Shown in pieces: positions 31,601 to 40,666 of a stretch of DNA of 64,000 bases. Origin of the DNA: Tritrichomonas musculus. Its lineage: Eukaryota; Parabasalia; Tritrichomonadida; Tritrichomonadidae. A program made the position numbers and the translations under genes. Under the pieces are notes generated by a model. The model saw nothing but the letters and a program-made list of their open reading frames with translations. It was not told the origin of the DNA and did no database searches. Every line of letters starts with the position of its first letter. The first letter of the stretch is position 1. Where the stretch lies: assembly GCA_039105265.1 (NCBI GenBank), contig JAPFFF010000018.1:1922001-1986000 (forward strand). Direction: 5' to 3'.

Positions 31601-33638
31601 GTCATTGATTGCTAATGATCCACTTTTCAGCAATATTATTGATAATTCTTATTGTTATCAGAAAATTTATAAAATAAAAGAACTGTTGAAGAAAGAATCA
31701 GAAAATGAGGAAATCCAAAAGTATATTTATGACAAATGTATGAAAATAAATCAAATCAAGGAAAGCATAATCTCAACTTTTAATTGTAACTATGGTTATA
31801 ATCGCGAATTTTTAAGTTTCATTGTGTCAAATGATGAAATTAAAAATCAATTTCTAGAATTATTTTGCAATAGCGACAAGTTAAAAGATGCATTCGAATC
31901 AGACATAACATTAAAAATAGATGTTTATGAGCAAATAAAAACAAATGATGATTTTTCGAATTTGTTTTTTGACATCATAAATGAAAGAGCATTTATAAAA
32001 GAAAGGATGTTAAAAGTAATCAAGAAAGACAATGAAGTCATTAATAAAATTTTGAAAATCAGCAAACAAAAAACTAAAGAAGAAACAAAAACGTCTTCTT
32101 CTAATCATAATTTAGATTCAAAGATAGAAACACTTCAAGTCTATTCTGTTACAATTAAACATAACATTCGATCAAGTCTTTCTAAAGAAGAATTTGAAGA
32201 AAAAGTTTCATCTGTTGTTTCTAATTTTGGAGCAATAATAGCAAAGCAACATCCATACACCGAACGATGGACAATGAATGGAATGGTGAAAGGAACGATT
32301 ACCATTTTAATGTATTCATCATATTTCACATTGCCGTTAGTATCGATGATTAAAGAAGCTCTTCAAGAAAGCGATTCATGTTCGACACTAAACATACCAA
32401 ATAACATCATTGACAATGTCTTGTTAAATGATCACACTGTATCTACAATATTGAAAGAATGGTTTAAATCAAACCAGCTTAAAATAAAACAAAATGATCT
32501 TCAATTAACAGGAAGTGAAGAAGATGTTAAAAATGCACTTGATAAACTAAAAACAAATCCACCTGAAATACCATTTAATACATATCCGATTCAAGGCCAT
32601 ATTAATCTTTTCCAGATTAATAATCATGTTAAACATTTAAATAGAAACAAAGAAACAAAATGGTATTTAAATCGAACTACACGAACACTTTTGATTCCAT
32701 CAAATGAAGATGAAAATGAAGTTTCCAATTTCCTCAGTCAATTCAATATAAATGTTCTAAATGATGATACACAATCAAGTATTGACGAGGATGAAAGCAA
32801 AATTGATAAAATTTTATGGGATATTGATTTCCATGAAGAAAGTGCCATTCTTTCAAGGTATTTAATCAACATTTATTTGCAAAATGGAAAATTAGTTCAA
32901 AGACACTTTTGTGTTGAATGCGTTTATGATACTTTTCTTTATAACTTAAGAAAAATGTACAACGAGGATGAAGATCGTGGAATCTATGAAGAAATAATAA
33001 ATGATGACCAATTAATTCCACAAATGTCATTTGTTGAATGCAAACAATTTGAATCAGATAAATATAAAAATTTGGTTCAAATGTTTCCAATTATTCCTTT
33101 TGGTCAATTAATTTGGGCCTTTATAAATGAATCCAAAATATCAAATCAAACAAGAACTTGGATTACCGCTTTGGCTTTAAGAATTTTAAGGAAATCTCCA
33201 AAAATTACTTTTTGCCCAATTCATCCGTACATTTTATTCCCATCACCTCCAATTGGAACAAAAATGAAGTGTGTCACTCCTAATTGTTGCTTCTCTTTGT
33301 GTTGTTGGTGTAATCAGTGGCATAAAAAAGGAGATTGCGATAAGGCTCCAGAAATTACACCAGGAGTCAGAGAATGCCCTTTTTGTCACGAAATGGTGGA
33401 AAAATCGCAGGCATGCAATCACATTCATTGTCGTTGCGGAAAAGATTTTTGCTATTATTGTGGAAAAGGTTTTTCTAGCAGTGAGGCTTGCTATACTCAC
33501 ATGTCAAGTGAAAAACATTGGGAAGAGGCACCAGATTATGCAAAATATATTCAACATAAAGTTATTGACATAAATGCTTTGAATCAATTTTACTTAAAAT
33601 ATCCAAATTTAAAACCAAAGCCAAAAGAATCTAAATAA
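25680..33638 (+). CDS. Giant DEAH-box helicase with C-terminal RBR-type (IBR-RING2) ubiquitin ligase module
   Basis: 2652 residues, intronless. Helicase motifs in order: I SSTGSGKTR (about 546-554), II DEIHERS (DEAH variant, about 661-667), III SAT in MSATPD (about 700), V ATNAIESSITIDG (about 877), VI QRKGRVGR (about 922-929), followed by a winged-helix/ratchet-like region. Asn/Glu/Lys-rich low complexity fills about 1150-1340. The C-terminus (about 2510-2600) has Cys/His pairs of an IBR (CVTPNCCFSLCCWCNQWH) and RING2 (CPFCHEMVEKSQACNHIHC...CYYCGK). Cys about 2578 in QACNH aligns with the catalytic Cys of RBR ligases. RING1 is weak (HFCVECVYDTF, about 2410). The architecture resembles plant DEAH11/DEAH12 proteins. 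An RNA-coupled ubiquitin ligase role is inference. The start fits an ATG preceded by TCATTTTC. Confidence 0.88.
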   Translation: MFSREYIECPITCCNYFIVTQHQNTNVFTDYCQNALTQLNKGAKINYSLRCHSFLYGKNKESIKVIQFAECFNNSIFQKFDNSNKSKKFSLDFKNGMILISPFEKYIKIALGQLFSHDNVKIITYDFTADATYLMDEEISFSFKSIIDGNINKFTGSKMFETPFSGLFTASKKSKLYRPNKNSKNNSTIHTSNEFAYHLSNSEEPIEDLFDNQFWESIVNDCAYVAIACAGTIMNKGLKQIIQFTSEKIKAFCEIQKQFGIRGPLLMKKFFNDDNLLHSNEIPNENYAYNLWIATQDVLLNYDLYNKIVPKNMQISQNDILYLQKRAENKILNIDEEQPATKPAENNKNTTNTANANNNNNVNSQSNKNSNSISCWKIISEKIQTNAKEEKKRTGNFRIDGIISTIDFFVKQNSPFLTELGQNWDNLYPLIFNIQQFLTFEEPTFVLIENSIQNIKKYNKSISTKKFSKEHKKLMKHNVNDILVTIKIFLSFLSNKQIKKESKIIGKKLFKVIFNPMNDDSYITKIFSVYRKHDDFIYTEESIANFKSSTGSGKTRCAPFFFSIKAIEDKMKRPFFIMTQPGFSIIKDKMKDFQNILGDSVTLVKDIWEMVDLYTSFINSKNRKKLFEKPIVGLFSPQSLLTLIHKLQKRKINICSITRFCLDEIHERSVESDVLEAILSTSMNEMMNNNKNFPLQLLMMSATPDTRILNCFNKVVRFDLPNSQLFPVETIQVRVDNKNQVNGEVFKQTCEVVKKMATKKIQNGHILIFTSGNSRINDIQTEIFENAEENCSSESCIVFVIKNFDMMFKNSSISLFYSNLDDFIQKETKRINSYYKRNRHILFLLPIKYMGYVSNEQKEIGKNPIPKHSNVVKIIMATNAIESSITIDGLAAVIDSGLFNHSSYDKSNGLTSLNEEPISIQSQTQRKGRVGRIRPGISVQITLKDKQLPALLPPAIKTSDISLNILSLRKIGYKLENIQNLPDSLEKEEIDRYISELVTFKALDKNTFNLTSYGRVLGNFTFVSPFIASAIIKVSGFKSDEIITKNSSDKEDDKNYIEKQFKLLLGIMISLLFGAPDLCVNRFSRKLRYYFDEKSDIITLLRTLLDLAQMKTIDIKSNAFYYGLNAQIAVKILGQVQQAAENLFFSKKEMRQISTDEGQNKKANETKKKQLNASKEQETSNKDKHEDTNVEHNEEIKEQTTVGKNNETEKERKNIVIHNNDQKGSKKELLNIVIERKTEPIKTVTSQQTTNNGPVIQKKSSCTITIEKNKSSKLIILKPIMNTDDEPKTEIDVNNDNKQIVNEEEKNTNNNKEENNDQEEIKENNSDNDKQDNYDKLPEPIDRTNLFSRKNIFKYLLQLVDKLISDNLLFKFIQDLINEIGKNKPEWINCRKAKFANIEYAYDEPSFIYSGDKSLSNDNSSSFICIRMRPGSVGLDSPGSAFILSITHELNSRINYGALIHCDLEEEEKNPIPHPISIETTSQLINDFSEPLIESYLSENLVHFKKFCRERWNRNDEGNCLLFKSQDTISESNTKYYFSFIPKDEEAKELFNEASKIIEPLLAYTPSTLLIKHPNLKCTIAIRGVGTDKIDSSVHFFTDNDYFPYQLNKRTIMFLIRNIHHLSSLDESISIGMTGESFCYPLGDSSFKRQNYSRVWYPQSNSKCSSVFSNEPFFYSHLVMLSRVEFSKYSEFLLPWDSNTSSLEIVEDDLILHAANEIAREIITVRKSFSRLLLTTDDSYIKTKGSFNRMYSHDDLFLHRKKKETGEINDIFNQLVKQYIQGDSLKSPVELTAVFYAIPRDEILPAIGYIPKAKNRKVFGYGCHCFDVDDDNAIEDVKEAITRRLNELKEMENKAFLIIKESPELKAYFFNLIDEEENPIELVLSAFYGNEKLFKKYFDLKDKKDKIKDSVLSIIKKEIPNMNFNMNSNIFMYRSSYFQIFCGDKENIEQIFQLINQYKELRCMVFRSIPEYYLSLIANDPLFSNIIDNSYCYQKIYKIKELLKKESENEEIQKYIYDKCMKINQIKESIISTFNCNYGYNREFLSFIVSNDEIKNQFLELFCNSDKLKDAFESDITLKIDVYEQIKTNDDFSNLFFDIINERAFIKERMLKVIKKDNEVINKILKISKQKTKEETKTSSSNHNLDSKIETLQVYSVTIKHNIRSSLSKEEFEEKVSSVVSNFGAIIAKQHPYTERWTMNGMVKGTITILMYSSYFTLPLVSMIKEALQESDSCSTLNIPNNIIDNVLLNDHTVSTILKEWFKSNQLKIKQNDLQLTGSEEDVKNALDKLKTNPPEIPFNTYPIQGHINLFQINNHVKHLNRNKETKWYLNRTTRTLLIPSNEDENEVSNFLSQFNINVLNDDTQSSIDEDESKIDKILWDIDFHEESAILSRYLINIYLQNGKLVQRHFCVECVYDTFLYNLRKMYNEDEDRGIYEEIINDDQLIPQMSFVECKQFESDKYKNLVQMFPIIPFGQLIWAFINESKISNQTRTWITALALRILRKSPKITFCPIHPYILFPSPPIGTKMKCVTPNCCFSLCCWCNQWHKKGDCDKAPEITPGVRECPFCHEMVEKSQACNHIHCRCGKDFCYYCGKGFSSSEACYTHMSSEKHWEEAPDYAKYIQHKVIDINALNQFYLKYPNLKPKPKESK

Positions 33639-34018
33639 TGAAACAAAATATTGAGAGCTGTTTTAAAGAAATAACTATGAAATAATAATTAATAAAACTA
33701 GAAAATTTCCAAAATTACTTTGTCTATAATTTTAGAAATAAAAACCATGATATATTGAAATATTCAATATATTATAACATATTGTTGAATCATAACTTGT
33801 CATCAAGATATTATTCAAAAAGTTATTTTCAAAAATTTTCAAAATTTTTGTTTCAAAATTTGAGAGAAATTTGATGACATGAAATTTGTTTGTCAAAGTT
33901 TGATAAAAAATATAATTCAATTTGTTGAATTTTAAAGTAAAAAAATTATAAAAATATAAAATTATAAAATACTTCATTTTTATTTTTAGAATTTAGAATT
34001 TCGAATTAAGAATTTAAA
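33639..34018. repeat. P1 upstream block, re-entry into the array
   Basis: From about 33735 the sequence is the standard P1 upstream block (ATATATTGAAATATTCAATATATT, GTTGAATCATAACTTGTCATCAAG, then the leader). No head-to-head partner is present, because the helicase gene occupies that side. Confidence 0.65.
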
Positions 34019-34357
34019 ATGACATCAGTTGAACTTGTGTGTGTTTATGCTGCACTCATTTTGAATGATGATAATGTTGAAATTACTTCAGAAAAAATAA
34101 ATACAATTTTAAAAGCAGCAGATGTCAAAATTGATTCATATTGGGCAGATATCTTTACACAATATTTCAAAACTCATGATATATCAGAACTTCTCAAAAC
34201 AACAAATCTTGGAAGATATTCAACAACAGAATCAACTAATCAAGAAAACTCAGAAACAATAAACGACGAAGGAAACGGAAAAGGAAAAGGAAAAGAAGAA
34301 AAGAATAATGAAGAAGAAGAACTTGAAATGGGTGGATTTGATGATCTTTTTGGATAA
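34019..34357 (+). CDS. RPLP1: Ribosomal protein P1, copy 10
   Basis: 112 residues. It has the unique A-to-V change ELVCVYAAL and Lys in NTILKAAD. The hinge is NGKGKGKEEKNNEEEE, and the tail LEMGGFDDLFG has Gly-Gly where the left array has Cys-Gly. It is followed by a type A flank, tRNA-Asp and tRNA-Arg. Confidence 0.93.
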   Translation: MTSVELVCVYAALILNDDNVEITSEKINTILKAADVKIDSYWADIFTQYFKTHDISELLKTTNLGRYSTTESTNQENSETINDEGNGKGKGKEEKNNEEEELEMGGFDDLFG

Positions 34358-34689
34358 AGAACGTTAATTTTTTAAATCATAATTAAAAACTATTAATTCA
34401 ATAAAAAATAAAGAAACTGTTTTAATCACAAATATGAAATTTTAAAAGATTGACAAAATGAAAAAATACTTTTTTGAAAGAATTATTAAATGATATTTTG
34501 TGTAATTGATGACATCTGTGAATTTACTAATAATAGTTTAATTACCAAGTTGGAGATTCCAAAAAAATAAAAAATTTATTATTTTTTGTTGTACATAATT
34601 TATGACCATTTTGAGTTCAATAATTTATATCAAAAGAATTGAAATCATTAATAAAAGAATTACATCATTATATGGATATATCAGTGTAA
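34358..34689 (+). other. P1 3' flank, type A (copy 10)
   Basis: Starts AGAACGTTAATTTTTTAAATC, as after copies 2, 12, 13 and 16. No gene. Confidence 0.65.
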
Positions 34690-34761
34690 TGGTCGGTGGT
34701 GTAGTGGTAGCAGTATAAGACTGTCGTTCTTAAGACCCGGGTTCGATTCCCGGCTGGCCAG
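34690..34761 (+). tRNA. tRNA-Asp: tRNA-Asp(GUC), G26A variant
   Basis: One change from consensus: G to A just before the anticodon stem (CAGTATAAGA), a position where purines interchange in tRNAs. Otherwise intact. Confidence 0.93.
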
Positions 34762-34821
34762 ATTTTTGCTTTTTTTTTATTTTTTAGCGATTGAATGTAT
34801 TATATAAAAAAGTAACAAAAA

Positions 34822-34893
34822 TACCCACGATGGGACTCGAACCCATACCATAAGATTAGAAATCTTGTAGGCTATCCATTACACTACGAGGGC
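34822..34893 (-). tRNA. tRNA-Arg: tRNA-Arg(UCU), variant
   Basis: Two changes from consensus: loop TTTCTAA (C32 to T, anticodon TCT kept) and D arm GCCTAC instead of GCATAC. The T arm is intact. Probably functional. The array homology stops directly after it (at GGGCTT), which marks a duplication boundary. Confidence 0.88.
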
Positions 34894-35306
34894 TTGAAAT
34901 TAGGTTAAACATTAGACTTTTTTTGACATATTTAAAGGTTGATAATTATTTTTTATAATTATTTATTATATATTATACAACTTGTGAAATATCATTCATA
35001 AAATATCTTTTTAAGGGGGGAGTATTTTACTTAAATAAAGAAGAATTATTTTATAATTTTCTGAGAATTACAATTATTTAACTATAAATAATAATATATT
35101 ATCTTAAATAAAGCGTTCATTAAAGACTGTTAAGATTTAATTAATATTTGCTTCTGATTTAATTATTTTTGATCAACAAAAAAATTGGAAATTGAATGCA
35201 AAATAATCGTTCACTATTTAATTTCCAAAAAAATTAGCGGTTTTATAAACCATTCAAAAAAAATTAAAGAGAATTATTTATTCATTGCTGTCAGTGCTTT
35301 ATTCTT
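34894..35306. other. AT-rich intergenic region
   Basis: 3' side of the pseudokinase gene. It has one G run (AAGGGGGGAG near 35012) and no ORF, repeat or RNA that I recognise. Confidence 0.5.
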
Positions 35307-37190
35307 TTAGAGTTTATTTATTATTTCTTTGAATTCATCTCCATAAATTTCTAAATATTTTTTAACTCTGAAAATGTCAATATATCCAAATCCTTCGATA
35401 AACTCTTCATTTGTGATGTATTCTAAAATTTGATCAAATGTCATTCTGTTGTCTGGATTCATATCACAACAATTTAAAATTAATTTTCTAATGCATTCAT
35501 TTTCAACGTTTGAAAGATATCGAAATTCACCCCTCTCAATAATCTCAAATAATCTACTTCTCATGCATTCTCTTCCTTCAAAATGAAATCTTTTTGTTAC
35601 GATTTGATACACAATGTAGTGAAATGCAAAAACGTTAGAAGCAGCCGATGATACACCACTTTCCATTTTTTCTGGAGATAAAAAAGGATATATTTTATGT
35701 TCTTCTGGGAAAAAAGCATGGCCTTCGTCATCTAATAAACGTTCAGACACTTCAAACTCAGAAATAATTGGATACAGATTTTCATCAATTAGAATTGTTA
35801 GAGGGCAGAAAAGGTTATGAATGATTCCTTTTTTATGGAGATATCTCATTCCGATTGTAATTCCTAAAATCATGATATAATCATTTGTTTCATTATTATC
35901 AAACTTACGACTAAAAATGTAATCCCTTAAAGAATGCTGAAAATAATCAACAATTATTGCTGGCCGTTTTTCATTTTCAAAATCAACAGGACTGTAGCCA
36001 CGAAACTTCAAAACTGATGGATAATCGCATTCGATTATTTTACTAAATTCATCAATCGATGGATAATATTCTTTTGAAATTTTAAGTACATATTTTTTTC
36101 GGTCACTTTTACATTCAACAATGTAAGATTCATACGCATATTCTTTAGTTTTACTTATTTTGACGTATCCATCAATTCCAACCATAAATTCATTATTCAA
36201 AACTTTTTGTAGTAATGTAAAATATTGGTTTTCCAGAAGATATGGAATGCTTTTCATATATTTTTCTTTGTCATCTGAATAAAATGCATAATTTTGATTC
36301 ATTAAAATTATTTCTAAAACATGGTCAATTTTTGACCATTCTTCTTCAAGATGCGTGTTTTCAATATATGTTGCAATATCATTGTGATGACATTTGATCG
36401 ATTCAATAAAGCATTCAGCAAAGGTTGCATCTTTTGGCTCAATTGAAAGTGATTCAATTTGTTGTATTAAGTCTCCACTTTTTGAATGAATCGCATATAG
36501 CCATAAATCACTTCTCAATTCAGAATAGTTCATTTTCAAATACTGAAAAATTTGAATTGATCCATAAAATGCGGCGTATTCAATTAACAGTGGCTTTTTG
36601 CCTATCAAAAATATGTTGCTCTCAAAAATTGAATGTTTTATTCGCGAATTGACTGGAATGCTGTTTTTTTGCGTATATATTATGAAATCGTCTATTAAAT
36701 CTTTACGAATTAATTCACAAATGTAATTATCGTTTTCCCCTTTACTTTGCTTAGCAAGAAAATCGTCGTCTTTTGACGAAAATAAATAATCTAGATAATC
36801 CATATCTTCTGATTTCATTTTTTTAATGATTTTTTCATCGGGAATAAGTATATTTTCGTTTATAAGAAGTAAAAGAGTTCTTTTGTTGTTTTTGAAAATT
36901 TTGAAGATTTCTTTATTTGTAAATTGGCGCTTGATTTCATCTTTAAGAAGCAGTATTATTTCCTTAATTTTTGTAAAGAACTCTGAATTGCGGTGGTGAT
37001 TGTCTGAAATAGAAGATATTAATGAAATTATATTTTTAAATTTATCTTTGTCTGAATAGTCATTTGTCAAAACTTTTTTTAATTCCGAGTATTTGTCTTT
37101 GGAATTCTCTTCATCATCAATGAACTCAAGAAGAGTGTTCTGAATTTGTCGATAAGTATCGATATACTCTCTCAAGTCCATTATTAACAA
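35307..37190 (-). CDS. DUF3447-type ankyrin protein with C-terminal pseudokinase domain
   Basis: 627 residues. The N-terminal helical part and residues about 195-290 match the trichomonad DUF3447/ankyrin family: LIEYAAFYGSIQIFQYL, then LWLYAIHS and ESIKCHHNDIATYIEN. Residues about 340-600 form a protein-kinase-like domain. The ATP-anchoring Lys of a VAIK-like strand (KYVLKIS) is kept. The catalytic loop reads IIHNLFCPLTILID where HRDLKPxNILLD is expected, losing the catalytic Asp, the following Lys and the Asn, and DFG is replaced by SEF. So it is predicted catalytically dead, possibly a scaffold. The gene stands alone on the minus strand inside the P1 array. ATG at 37190; a second ATG four codons later is possible. 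Confidence 0.85.
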   Translation of the reverse strand: MLIMDLREYIDTYRQIQNTLLEFIDDEENSKDKYSELKKVLTNDYSDKDKFKNIISLISSISDNHHRNSEFFTKIKEIILLLKDEIKRQFTNKEIFKIFKNNKRTLLLLINENILIPDEKIIKKMKSEDMDYLDYLFSSKDDDFLAKQSKGENDNYICELIRKDLIDDFIIYTQKNSIPVNSRIKHSIFESNIFLIGKKPLLIEYAAFYGSIQIFQYLKMNYSELRSDLWLYAIHSKSGDLIQQIESLSIEPKDATFAECFIESIKCHHNDIATYIENTHLEEEWSKIDHVLEIILMNQNYAFYSDDKEKYMKSIPYLLENQYFTLLQKVLNNEFMVGIDGYVKISKTKEYAYESYIVECKSDRKKYVLKISKEYYPSIDEFSKIIECDYPSVLKFRGYSPVDFENEKRPAIIVDYFQHSLRDYIFSRKFDNNETNDYIMILGITIGMRYLHKKGIIHNLFCPLTILIDENLYPIISEFEVSERLLDDEGHAFFPEEHKIYPFLSPEKMESGVSSAASNVFAFHYIVYQIVTKRFHFEGRECMRSRLFEIIERGEFRYLSNVENECIRKLILNCCDMNPDNRMTFDQILEYITNEEFIEGFGYIDIFRVKKYLEIYGDEFKEIINKL

Positions 37191-37943
37191 TTTATCGGCC
37201 TTCTAAATAAAAATTTTTTTATTTCAATTTTTTATGAATATTTGAATAATAACACAAAATTAAAAACATAATTATCTTTATTATAAATCAATATAAATCA
37301 ATTTTAATTAATTATAATACAATTTTATTTCTTTTAACTTTATATAAACACTAAAAATATATTTAAATTCCTTTCTACATAGTAAATTTTTTACGTACCG
37401 TCCACATACACGCGGACATAGCCTTAGTTATACTTAAAATCATTCGCTATTGTATAATTATATATATTTATTATAGTAAAAGGATATCATCAAATTTTGA
37501 AATAAAATTCCTTGAATAAGAATTATTCAATAGCCAGGTATAAATATTAAAAAATTCATGTTTTTTAATAAATAAAATAAATTCATCTATTTTTGCAGAG
37601 AATTCTAAGAATTACATCAAACAATTTTATATATATATTGAAAAGTTTTGATTTATATATAATTTTAGAAATAAAACGATACAGTATTGAAATATCTAAT
37701 ATATTATATATATTATAAAATTCCTTGAAATCAAAACTTGTCATCAATATATTGTTCAAAAAGTGGTTTTCAAAATTTTTCAAAAATTTTTGTTTCAAAA
37801 TTTGAGAGAAATTTGATGACATGAAATTTGTTTGTCTAAGTTTGATAAAAAATATAATTCAATTTGTTGAATTTTAAAGCAAAAAATAATAAAATACTTC
37901 ATTTTTATTTTTAGAATTTAGAATTTGGAATTAAGAATTTAAG
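37191..37943. repeat. P1 upstream spacer, copy 11
   Basis: About 37490-37940 is the P1 upstream block, including a segment that is the mirror of 39513-39830. Both contain the same 79-codon open frame, which is a by-product of the inverted spacer. 37191-37480 is AT-rich with one less AT-rich patch (ACGTACCGTCCACATACACG near 37392). Confidence 0.6.
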
Positions 37944-38276
37944 ATGACATCAGTTGAACTTGCGTGTGTTTATGCTGCACTCATTTTGAATGATGATAAT
38001 GTTGAAGTTACTTCAGAAAAAATAAATACAATTTTAAATGCAGCAGATGTCAAAATTGATTCATATTGGGCAGATATCTTTACACAATATTTCAAAACTC
38101 ATGATATATCAGAACTTCTCAAAACAACAAATCTTGGAAGATATTCAACAACAGAATCAACTAATCAAGAAAACTCAGAAACAATAAACGAAGAAGGAAA
38201 CGGAAAAGGAAACGAAGGAAATAATAATGAAGAAGAAGAGATGGAAATGGGTGGATTTGATGATCTTTTTGGTTAA
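37944..38276 (+). CDS. RPLP1: Ribosomal protein P1, copy 11
   Basis: 110 residues with I-to-V change NVEVTS shared only with copy 12, hinge NGKGNEGNNNEEEE and end MEMGGFDDLFG. It has a type C 3' flank and no tRNA-Asp of its own; tRNA-Arg follows on the same strand. Confidence 0.93.
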   Translation: MTSVELACVYAALILNDDNVEVTSEKINTILNAADVKIDSYWADIFTQYFKTHDISELLKTTNLGRYSTTESTNQENSETINEEGNGKGNEGNNNEEEEMEMGGFDDLFG

Positions 38277-38504
38277 AAAAATTTAATCTTCTCTTATTTT
38301 AGTTAAATGAAAATTAAAACATTATTTTAATGGGGGTTCATTGCTATAGAAGTGTTGTAATTCATCCAAATATGCAAAGAGTTGGAAGTAGATATTTTGT
38401 AAATTATATAAAATTAAAACAATTTTTTTTAAAAAAAAGTTTTGTTTTTTATTCTTTATGAGAATATTTAACAAAGATTGAAAAAAAATAAAAACAAATA
38501 AGAA

Positions 38505-38576
38505 GCCCTCGTAGTGTAATGGATAGCATACAAGACTTCTAATCTTATGTTATGGTTTCGAGTCCCATCGTGGGTA
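38505..38576 (+). tRNA. tRNA-Arg: tRNA-Arg(UCU), damaged T arm
   Basis: Same loss of G53 as the copy at 9898 (ATGGT in the T stem, B box mutated), plus a G-to-T change in the variable loop. Probably non-functional. Confidence 0.72.
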
Positions 38577-38641
38577 TTTTTGTTACTTTTTTTTTATTAC
38601 ATTCAATCAATAAAAAAAAAAAAAGCAAAAAAAACAAAAAT

Positions 38642-38713
38642 CTGGCCAGCCGGGAATCGAACCCGGGTCTTAAGAACGACAGTCTTACACTGCTACCACT
38701 ACACCACCGACCA
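38642..38713 (-). tRNA. tRNA-Asp: tRNA-Asp(GUC)
   Basis: Consensus copy downstream of P1 copy 12. Confidence 0.95.
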
Positions 38714-39051
38714 TTACTTTGATATATACATATAATGATGTAATTCTTTTATTAATGATTTCAATTCTTTTGATATAAATTATTGAACTCAAAATGGTCA
38801 TAAATTATGTACAAAAAAAAAAATAATAAAATTTTTATTTTTTTTTTGGAATCTCCAACTTGGTAATTAAACTATTATTAGTAAAATTCACAGATGTCAT
38901 CAATTACACAAAATATCATTTAATAATTCTTTCAAAAAAGTATTTTTTCATTTTGTCAATCTTTTAAAATTTCATATTTGTGATTAAAACAGTTTCTTTA
39001 TTTTTTATTGAATTAATAGTTTTTAATTATGATTTAAAAAATTAACGTTCT
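38714..39051 (-). other. P1 3' flank, type A (copy 12)
   Basis: Standard type A flank with T/A tracts. No gene. Confidence 0.6.
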
Positions 39052-39384
39052 TTATCCAAAAAGATCATCAAATCCACCCATTTCAATTTCTTCTTCTTCA
39101 TTATTATTTCTTTCGTTTCCTTTTCCGTTTCCTTCTTCGTTTATTGTTTCTGAGTTTTCTTGATTAGTTGATTCTGTTGTTGAATATCTTCCAAGATTTG
39201 TTGTTTTGAGAAGTTCTGATATATCATGAGTTTTGAAATATTGTGTAAAGATATCTGCCCAATATGAATCAATTTTGACATCTGCTGCATTTAAAATTGT
39301 ATTTATTTTTTCTGAAGTAACTTCAACATTATCATCATTCAAAATGAGTGCAGCATAAACACACGCAAGTTCAACTGATGTCAT
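39052..39384 (-). CDS. RPLP1: Ribosomal protein P1, copy 12
   Basis: 110 residues with NVEVTS, hinge NGKGNERNNNEEEE (Gly to Arg versus copy 11) and end IEMGGFDDLFG. Head-to-head with copy 13. Confidence 0.93.
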   Translation of the reverse strand: MTSVELACVYAALILNDDNVEVTSEKINTILNAADVKIDSYWADIFTQYFKTHDISELLKTTNLGRYSTTESTNQENSETINEEGNGKGNERNNNEEEEIEMGGFDDLFG

Positions 39385-39993
39385 CTTAAATTCTTAATTC
39401 CAAATTCTAAATTCTAAATTCTAAAAATAAAAATGAAGTATTTTATTATTTTTTGCTTTAAAATTCAACAAATTGAATTATATTTTTTATCAAACTTAGA
39501 CAAACAAATTTCATGTCATCAAATTTCTCTCAAATTTTGAAACAAAAATTTTTGAAAAATTTTGAAAACCACTTTTTGAACAATATATTGATGACAAGTT
39601 TTGATTTCAAGGAATTTTATAATATATATAATATATTAGATATTTCAATACTGTATCGTTTTATTTCTAAAATTATATATAAATCAAAACTTTTCAATAT
39701 ATATATAAAATTGTTTGATGTAATTCTTAGAATTCTCTGCAAAAATAGATGAATTTATTTTATTTATTAAAAAACATGAATTTTTTAATATTTATACCTG
39801 GCTATTGAATAATTCTTATTCAAGGAATTTTATTTCAAAATTTGAAAGAAATTTGATGACATGAAATTTGTTTGTCTAAGTTTGATAAAAAATATAATTC
39901 GATTTGTTGAATTTTAAAACAAAAAAATTATAAAAATATAAAATAATAAAATACTTCATTTTTATTATTAGAATTTGGAATTTCGAATTTAAG
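39385..39993. repeat. Head-to-head spacer, copies 12/13
   Basis: The left arm mirrors the copy 11 upstream region almost base for base. The right arm begins at the TTTGAAAGAAATTTGATGACATG block. No gene; the 79-codon frame at 39513-39752 is rejected. Confidence 0.65.
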
Positions 39994-40326
39994 ATGACAT
40001 CAGTTGAACTTGCGTGTGTTTATGCTGCACTCATTTTGAATGATGATAATGTTGAAATTACTTCAGAAAAAATAAATACAATTTTAAATGCAGCAGATGT
40101 CAAAATTGATTCATATTGGGCAGATATCTTTACACAATATTTCAAAACTCATGATATATCAGAACTTCTCAAAACAACAAATCTTGGAAGATATTCAACA
40201 ACAGAATCAACTAATCAAGAAAACTCAGAAACAATAAACGAAGAAGGAAACGGAAAAGGAAACGAAGGAAATAATAATGAAGAAGAAGAGATGGAAATGG
40301 GTGGATTTGATGATCTTTTTGGATAA
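39994..40326 (+). CDS. RPLP1: Ribosomal protein P1, copy 13
   Basis: 110 residues; differs from copy 11 only by Ile in NVEITS. The leader is the shortest of the set, with ATTATTAG in place of ATTTTTAG. Confidence 0.93.
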   Translation: MTSVELACVYAALILNDDNVEITSEKINTILNAADVKIDSYWADIFTQYFKTHDISELLKTTNLGRYSTTESTNQENSETINEEGNGKGNEGNNNEEEEMEMGGFDDLFG

Positions 40327-40666
40327 AGAACGTTAATTTTTTAAATCATAATTAAAAACTATTAATTCAATAAAAAATAAAGAAACTGTTTTAATCACAA
40401 ATATGAAATTTTAAAAGATTGACAAAATGAAAAAATACTTTTTTGAAAGAATTATTAAATGATATTTTGTGTAATTGATGACATCTGTGAATTTTACTAA
40501 TAATAGTTTAATTACCAAGTTGGAGATTCCAAAAAAAAAAAAAATAAAAACTTTATTATTTTTTTTTGTACATAATTTATGACCATTTTGAGTTCAATAA
40601 TTTATATCAAAAGAATTGAAATCATTAATAAAAGAATTACATCATTATATGTATATATCAAAGTAA
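40327..40666 (+). other. P1 3' flank, type A (copy 13)
   Basis: Type A flank with an expanded A tract (about 40530-40545). No gene. Confidence 0.6.

Noticed and set aside
37583-37822. 79-codon frame repeated exactly at 39513-39752
   Set aside because: Identity comes from the inverted spacer duplication; composition is AT-driven and other spacers do not keep it open.
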